This document shows, piece by piece, positions 60,917-64,000 of a stretch of 64,000 nt of DNA. This DNA is from Verrucomicrobiia bacterium. GTDB taxonomy: Bacteria > Verrucomicrobiota > Verrucomicrobiia > Limisphaerales > JADLHS01. Below the pieces are notes generated by a model, which ran no database searches, had not been told where the DNA came from, and was given only the letters and a program-made list of their open reading frames with translations. The position numbers and the translations under genes were made by a program. Numbering within the stretch: the stretch's first letter is position 1; every line of letters starts with the position of its first letter. Location: contig WYBW01000009.1 of NCBI GenBank assembly GCA_011525685.1, positions 1-64,000 of the forward strand, read 5' to 3'.

Positions 60917-62428
60917 TCATGATTCAGGCGCGTGACCCTTCGCGCCAGCCCTGTTTGCCTGGCCTGTCCCCCGGAAGTTTCCCAGCAACCCCTGCCACCG
61001 GTGGCGCAGTAAAACGGCAACGAGCACCGCCGCGTGCAGCCCTGCCGGCAAAATCAACCAGGCCGAGTCGCGCTTGAACGCCAAGTACGAGAGCGCGAAG
61101 GCACCGCCGACCAGACCGTGCATTCCAATCGCGGCCCACACCCAGCCACTGAGCCAGCCGCGGGCGCCGACCAGGCGGCCGGCAAACAAGTCCTGCGCAA
61201 CGCAGGCCACCCGGCTCGCCAAAAATCCCCATGCCACGCCCACCACGCCCGCCGCGTGCCAGCCGATCCAGGCCCCCGCCGCCGCCAGCAAAGCGCCGGT
61301 GACCGTGAACCCCAGCGCCGTGCCCACGCGATTGAGCGCGCTCAGTTGCGAGGAAGAAACCCCTGCGATGGAGTTCAGGCAATACGCGAGAATGATCGGC
61401 GTGAACAGCGGTGCCGCTCGTGCCCCGTCTTCCGCGCCCAGCCAGAGCCGCAGCAACACCGGATGCCAGACGGCCACCCACGCGGCGGCGACCAAATACC
61501 ATCGCGTGAGGAAGCTGAACATCTCGTCGAAAATGGCCGTGGTGGCCGCCTCCCGGCCACCGCCGACGGCGCGGTTCGTGTTGTGAAACACCGGTCCCAT
61601 CACCGCCGCGCCCAATCCCTGCAGCCGCATTCCCACATTGCTGCAAATCGAGTATAACGTGAAGCCGGCCGCCGGCGCCAGCCGGCCGAGAATCAACCGG
61701 TCCAGCGACCCGAGCATCGAGTTGACCACGAGCGACACAAAAGTTTTTCCCGTGTAAGCCGCCATCTCGCGCCCGCGCGCGAGGCTGGCATGGCGCAGAT
61801 CGAACCCGATTTGATGATGCCGGCGGGCGTGCCAGACGAGCAGTCCTAATTGCAGCAACCCGACCAACGCCGCCCAGATGGTGATCCACAGCGGATTGCC
61901 GGTGCGCCAGGCGATCCAAATGGCCGGGATCACCTGGAGCAAACTGCAAGCGGTCCGCAGCAGGCTGGTAAATTGGAAATCCAGATGCGCCTGCAGCAAG
62001 ACGATCCAGAACTGCCCGTAGTAATTGAGGAACAGACTGACCCCCCCGACCACGAACAGCGCGCGCAACAGCGCGTGATGCTCCGGCGCGGCATTGAACC
62101 ACTGCGGACCAATGAACACGCCGGAAATGGCAAGTGCGGCGCCCACCACCATCAGCAGGGGAAGCGCGATCAAGTTGCCGGTGCCCCAGTATTCACGCAC
62201 CGCAGCACGGTCGCCCCGGCCCAAAGCCATGCCGACGTAACGCGTCACCGCGATCCCCAGGCCCAGATCGGCAAAACCAAACAAGCCCGAGAAGACCATC
62301 AGGTAAAACCACAAGGCATACATCTCCTCGCCGAGAAATCGCAGGAACAGCGGCACCGAGAAGAGATTCACCGCCGAAACCACCACCAACGGCGTCATGC
62401 CCCAGAGGAACTGCCGCTTCAGGTTCAT
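60917..62428 (-). CDS. Wzx-like polysaccharide flippase
   Basis: 503 residues from the ATG at 62428 (MNLKRQFLWGMTPLVVV). About 12-14 membrane segments of the MOP superfamily; typical pieces are GLFGFADLGLGIAVTRYVGM near the N-terminus and SLDRLILGRLAPAAGFTLYS in the middle. It moves lipid-linked sugar units across the inner membrane. With the polymerase-like protein at 51 kb this makes a Wzx/Wzy-type pathway likely. Confidence 0.88.
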   Translation of the reverse strand: MNLKRQFLWGMTPLVVVSAVNLFSVPLFLRFLGEEMYALWFYLMVFSGLFGFADLGLGIAVTRYVGMALGRGDRAAVREYWGTGNLIALPLLMVVGAALAISGVFIGPQWFNAAPEHHALLRALFVVGGVSLFLNYYGQFWIVLLQAHLDFQFTSLLRTACSLLQVIPAIWIAWRTGNPLWITIWAALVGLLQLGLLVWHARRHHQIGFDLRHASLARGREMAAYTGKTFVSLVVNSMLGSLDRLILGRLAPAAGFTLYSICSNVGMRLQGLGAAVMGPVFHNTNRAVGGGREAATTAIFDEMFSFLTRWYLVAAAWVAVWHPVLLRLWLGAEDGARAAPLFTPIILAYCLNSIAGVSSSQLSALNRVGTALGFTVTGALLAAAGAWIGWHAAGVVGVAWGFLASRVACVAQDLFAGRLVGARGWLSGWVWAAIGMHGLVGGAFALSYLAFKRDSAWLILPAGLHAAVLVAVLLRHRWQGLLGNFRGTGQANRAGAKGHAPES

Positions 62429-62710
62429 GGGGGATTGACGGTCTGCCTCGACCCCTGAGTTGAAGGCTGTGGTTTCGCGACGTCCGAGCAAGCGCCGGCC
62501 GAGCCGGGTTGCCGTTGTTCCACTGGATTAGGCACGCGCGACTCAGATTGCTGGACCAAACCAGACGTGGCCGGCAAATGGCAAGAGGAGAGAAGCAGCA
62601 TCAAACCCGGTTCGCTCATTGGCAAAGCATGTTTTCCACGAGGGCGATTATCCAACAGGAAGCGCTTCGGCACGTCAACGTTGGTGATGCGGTCGAACCA
62701 GGGGTGATAC

Positions 62711-63859
62711 TCAACGTTTTGAGTCCCGCAGGTTTCCGGTGTTTCGTTGATTGCCCCGGAACTTGGGCCAGGGTGTCGTGGCCAGAGGCGAATTCCCGCG
62801 GATGGCCACCAGCCCAAACGTCATGCCGGGCAGGTAAATCGTCCCGGTATTCCCGATGTTCGGTGCGCCGCCACCGCTCGGGAAGATGTAATGGATCCAA
62901 CGATGATTCCGTTCGTGGTCGTAGTTGACCACTTGGCCATGGCGAAAGGGGAAAATCACCGAACCATCCGCCGCCACCGCCGCCGCTCCGTCCATTTCCG
63001 CCTTCCCGCGAAACCACTTCTGCTGGCCTTCGGCCGTAATTGCCCATAGCCCGTCGCTGGATGACAGGAAAATCATTCCGTTAAACCCAATCACCGGCGA
63101 GCCTTCGCGAGTGCTCAAGGTCTGCAACTTCCAAATCAGACTTCCATCCCCGTTAATCGCATAAAGAAAACCGTCCACGGAACTGAAGTAGATTCGGCCT
63201 TCCCAATCCAACGCCGGCGAGGAAACGATCGGGCCACCGGTCAAAAACTCCCATCGCTTCTGGCCATCGGGCGACAAGGCGTAGAACTTGCGGTCGTGCG
63301 AGCCAAAATAGACCGTCCCTTCCTCGCCGATGGCGGGCGAGGAAACCACCGGACCGCCCGTTCGAAATTCCCAAGCCTTTCCTCCGTCCGCTTTCAAAGC
63401 ATAGAGGTGACGATCCCACGAGCCGAAATAGACCATTCCGTCGTGGGCAAGCGCCGGAGAGGAATCCACCCAGGCACCCGTCTTGAAATCCCATTTCTTC
63501 CGGCCATCGGCGGCGAGCGCGTAAAATTTCCGGTCGCGCGAGCCGAAATGGATCGTCCCATCCGCGGCAATCGCCGGCGAGGACTTGATCTCGCGTCCGG
63601 CGCGGAAGACCCACTTTTTCGAGCCGTTCGGATTCACTGCCCAAAGCCGGCCATTGAAGGTGCCAAAATAAATCGTTCCGTCCGGGCCGATGGCGGGGGA
63701 GGAGTCGCTCTGGCTTTGCGCGTTGAACACCCATTCGTTGGTCGCCTCCTGGGCGGGCAAGCCCCACAACAATCCTCCCAACAGTGCCACCGCGCACAGC
63801 ACGAGCCGCCACAGTCTTGGTGCTGGGGCGGTGCTGCAGCCTCGCGGCGGTGCAATCAT
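62711..63859 (-). CDS. Exported PQQ-type beta-propeller protein
   Basis: 382 residues from the ATG at 63859. A signal sequence (WRLVLCAVALLGGLLWGLPA) ends near AQE. The body is seven or more repeats of the form SSPAIGPDGTIYFGTFNGRL and WEFRTGGPVVSSPAIGEEGT, the PQQ-like propeller pattern. No quinoprotein catalytic residues are identified, so it may only bind a ligand or be structural. It sits 282 bp from the flippase, and may not belong to the polysaccharide cluster. Confidence 0.85.
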   Translation of the reverse strand: MIAPPRGCSTAPAPRLWRLVLCAVALLGGLLWGLPAQEATNEWVFNAQSQSDSSPAIGPDGTIYFGTFNGRLWAVNPNGSKKWVFRAGREIKSSPAIAADGTIHFGSRDRKFYALAADGRKKWDFKTGAWVDSSPALAHDGMVYFGSWDRHLYALKADGGKAWEFRTGGPVVSSPAIGEEGTVYFGSHDRKFYALSPDGQKRWEFLTGGPIVSSPALDWEGRIYFSSVDGFLYAINGDGSLIWKLQTLSTREGSPVIGFNGMIFLSSSDGLWAITAEGQQKWFRGKAEMDGAAAVAADGSVIFPFRHGQVVNYDHERNHRWIHYIFPSGGGAPNIGNTGTIYLPGMTFGLVAIRGNSPLATTPWPKFRGNQRNTGNLRDSKR

Positions 63860-64000
63860 TCTGGAATGCAACTTGGCGGGATTCTATTCACGGGCGAACC
63901 GCGGCGCAACGACCCAAATTTTTGTTGGCGCGCGTTGGGGAGGCTCAAATTGAGTTCACTTCCCGGCTTGCACGGAACATCATCCTCAAGCCGACCGCGG

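Noticed and set aside
1..64000. CRISPR array
   Set aside because: No regularly spaced direct repeats with unique spacers were seen; the repeats present are palindromic single units or pairs.

Overview
The window is a GC-rich chromosomal segment from a member of the Verrucomicrobiota, most likely the Pedosphaera/Limisphaera side (former subdivision 3). This is inferred from gene content, not from a marker phylogeny. The supporting genes are a DUF1587/1592-type cytochrome with its DUF1552 partner, a GxxExxY gene, a PmoA/DUF6807 protein, an ECF sigma factor next to a WD40 protein kinase, a long secreted beta-repeat protein with a calcium-binding-like tail, and many short palindromic repeats.

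Layout. 1-1.2 kb: the 3' end of an RHS gene with a Cys-rich tip and a small secreted partner. 1.5-5.3 kb: CapK/PaaK-like adenylate-forming enzyme, DUF362 protein and a family 2 glycosyltransferase. 5.4-11.5 kb: glutamine-dependent NAD synthetase, then a MoxR ATPase operon broken by a GxxExxY cassette, and a PrsW-like protease. 11.6-16.2 kb: tRNA-Lys, M48 lipoprotein protease, LarA-family racemase, a membrane protein and a DUF6807 protein. 16.8-22.9 kb: sigma factor, WD40 kinase and a secreted propeller protein, with palindromic repeats lying inside the coding sequences. 22.9-25.7 kb: phosphofructokinase with pyrophosphate-type residues and malate dehydrogenase.

26-36.7 kb is the most unusual part. 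The threonyl-tRNA synthetase gene is in three pieces. The N-terminal half (35.7-36.7 kb) is separated from the C-terminal half (31.1-32.2 kb) by a 3.5-kb block holding a four-gene toxin-antitoxin-like operon (DUF433, two HicB-like, HicA), remnants of a restriction/HEPN locus bounded by inverted repeats, and a DUF6930/DUF7309-like gene. The last 560 bp of thrS is then duplicated, and the two direct copies flank a 4.3-kb secreted-protein gene.

37-44.8 kb: an AAA+ ATPase, the DUF1592/DUF1552 pair and a transmembrane receptor Ser/Thr kinase. 44.9-51 kb: a sulfate ABC transporter operon (sbp, a GpgS-like glycosyltransferase, cysT, cysW, cysA) divergent from an Rrf2-family regulator, with a perfect 10-3-10 palindrome between them that is a strong operator candidate. 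51-62.4 kb: a surface-polysaccharide cluster with a Wzy-like membrane protein, a Wzx-like flippase, five glycosyltransferases and three methyltransferases. The window ends with a secreted PQQ-type propeller protein.

The recurring theme is small mobile DNA: at least four kinds of palindromic or MITE-like repeats, a 442-bp gene cassette with perfect 21-bp terminal inverted repeats, and a housekeeping gene that has been split and partly duplicated. Function names rest on recognisable motifs; no database search or folding was run.
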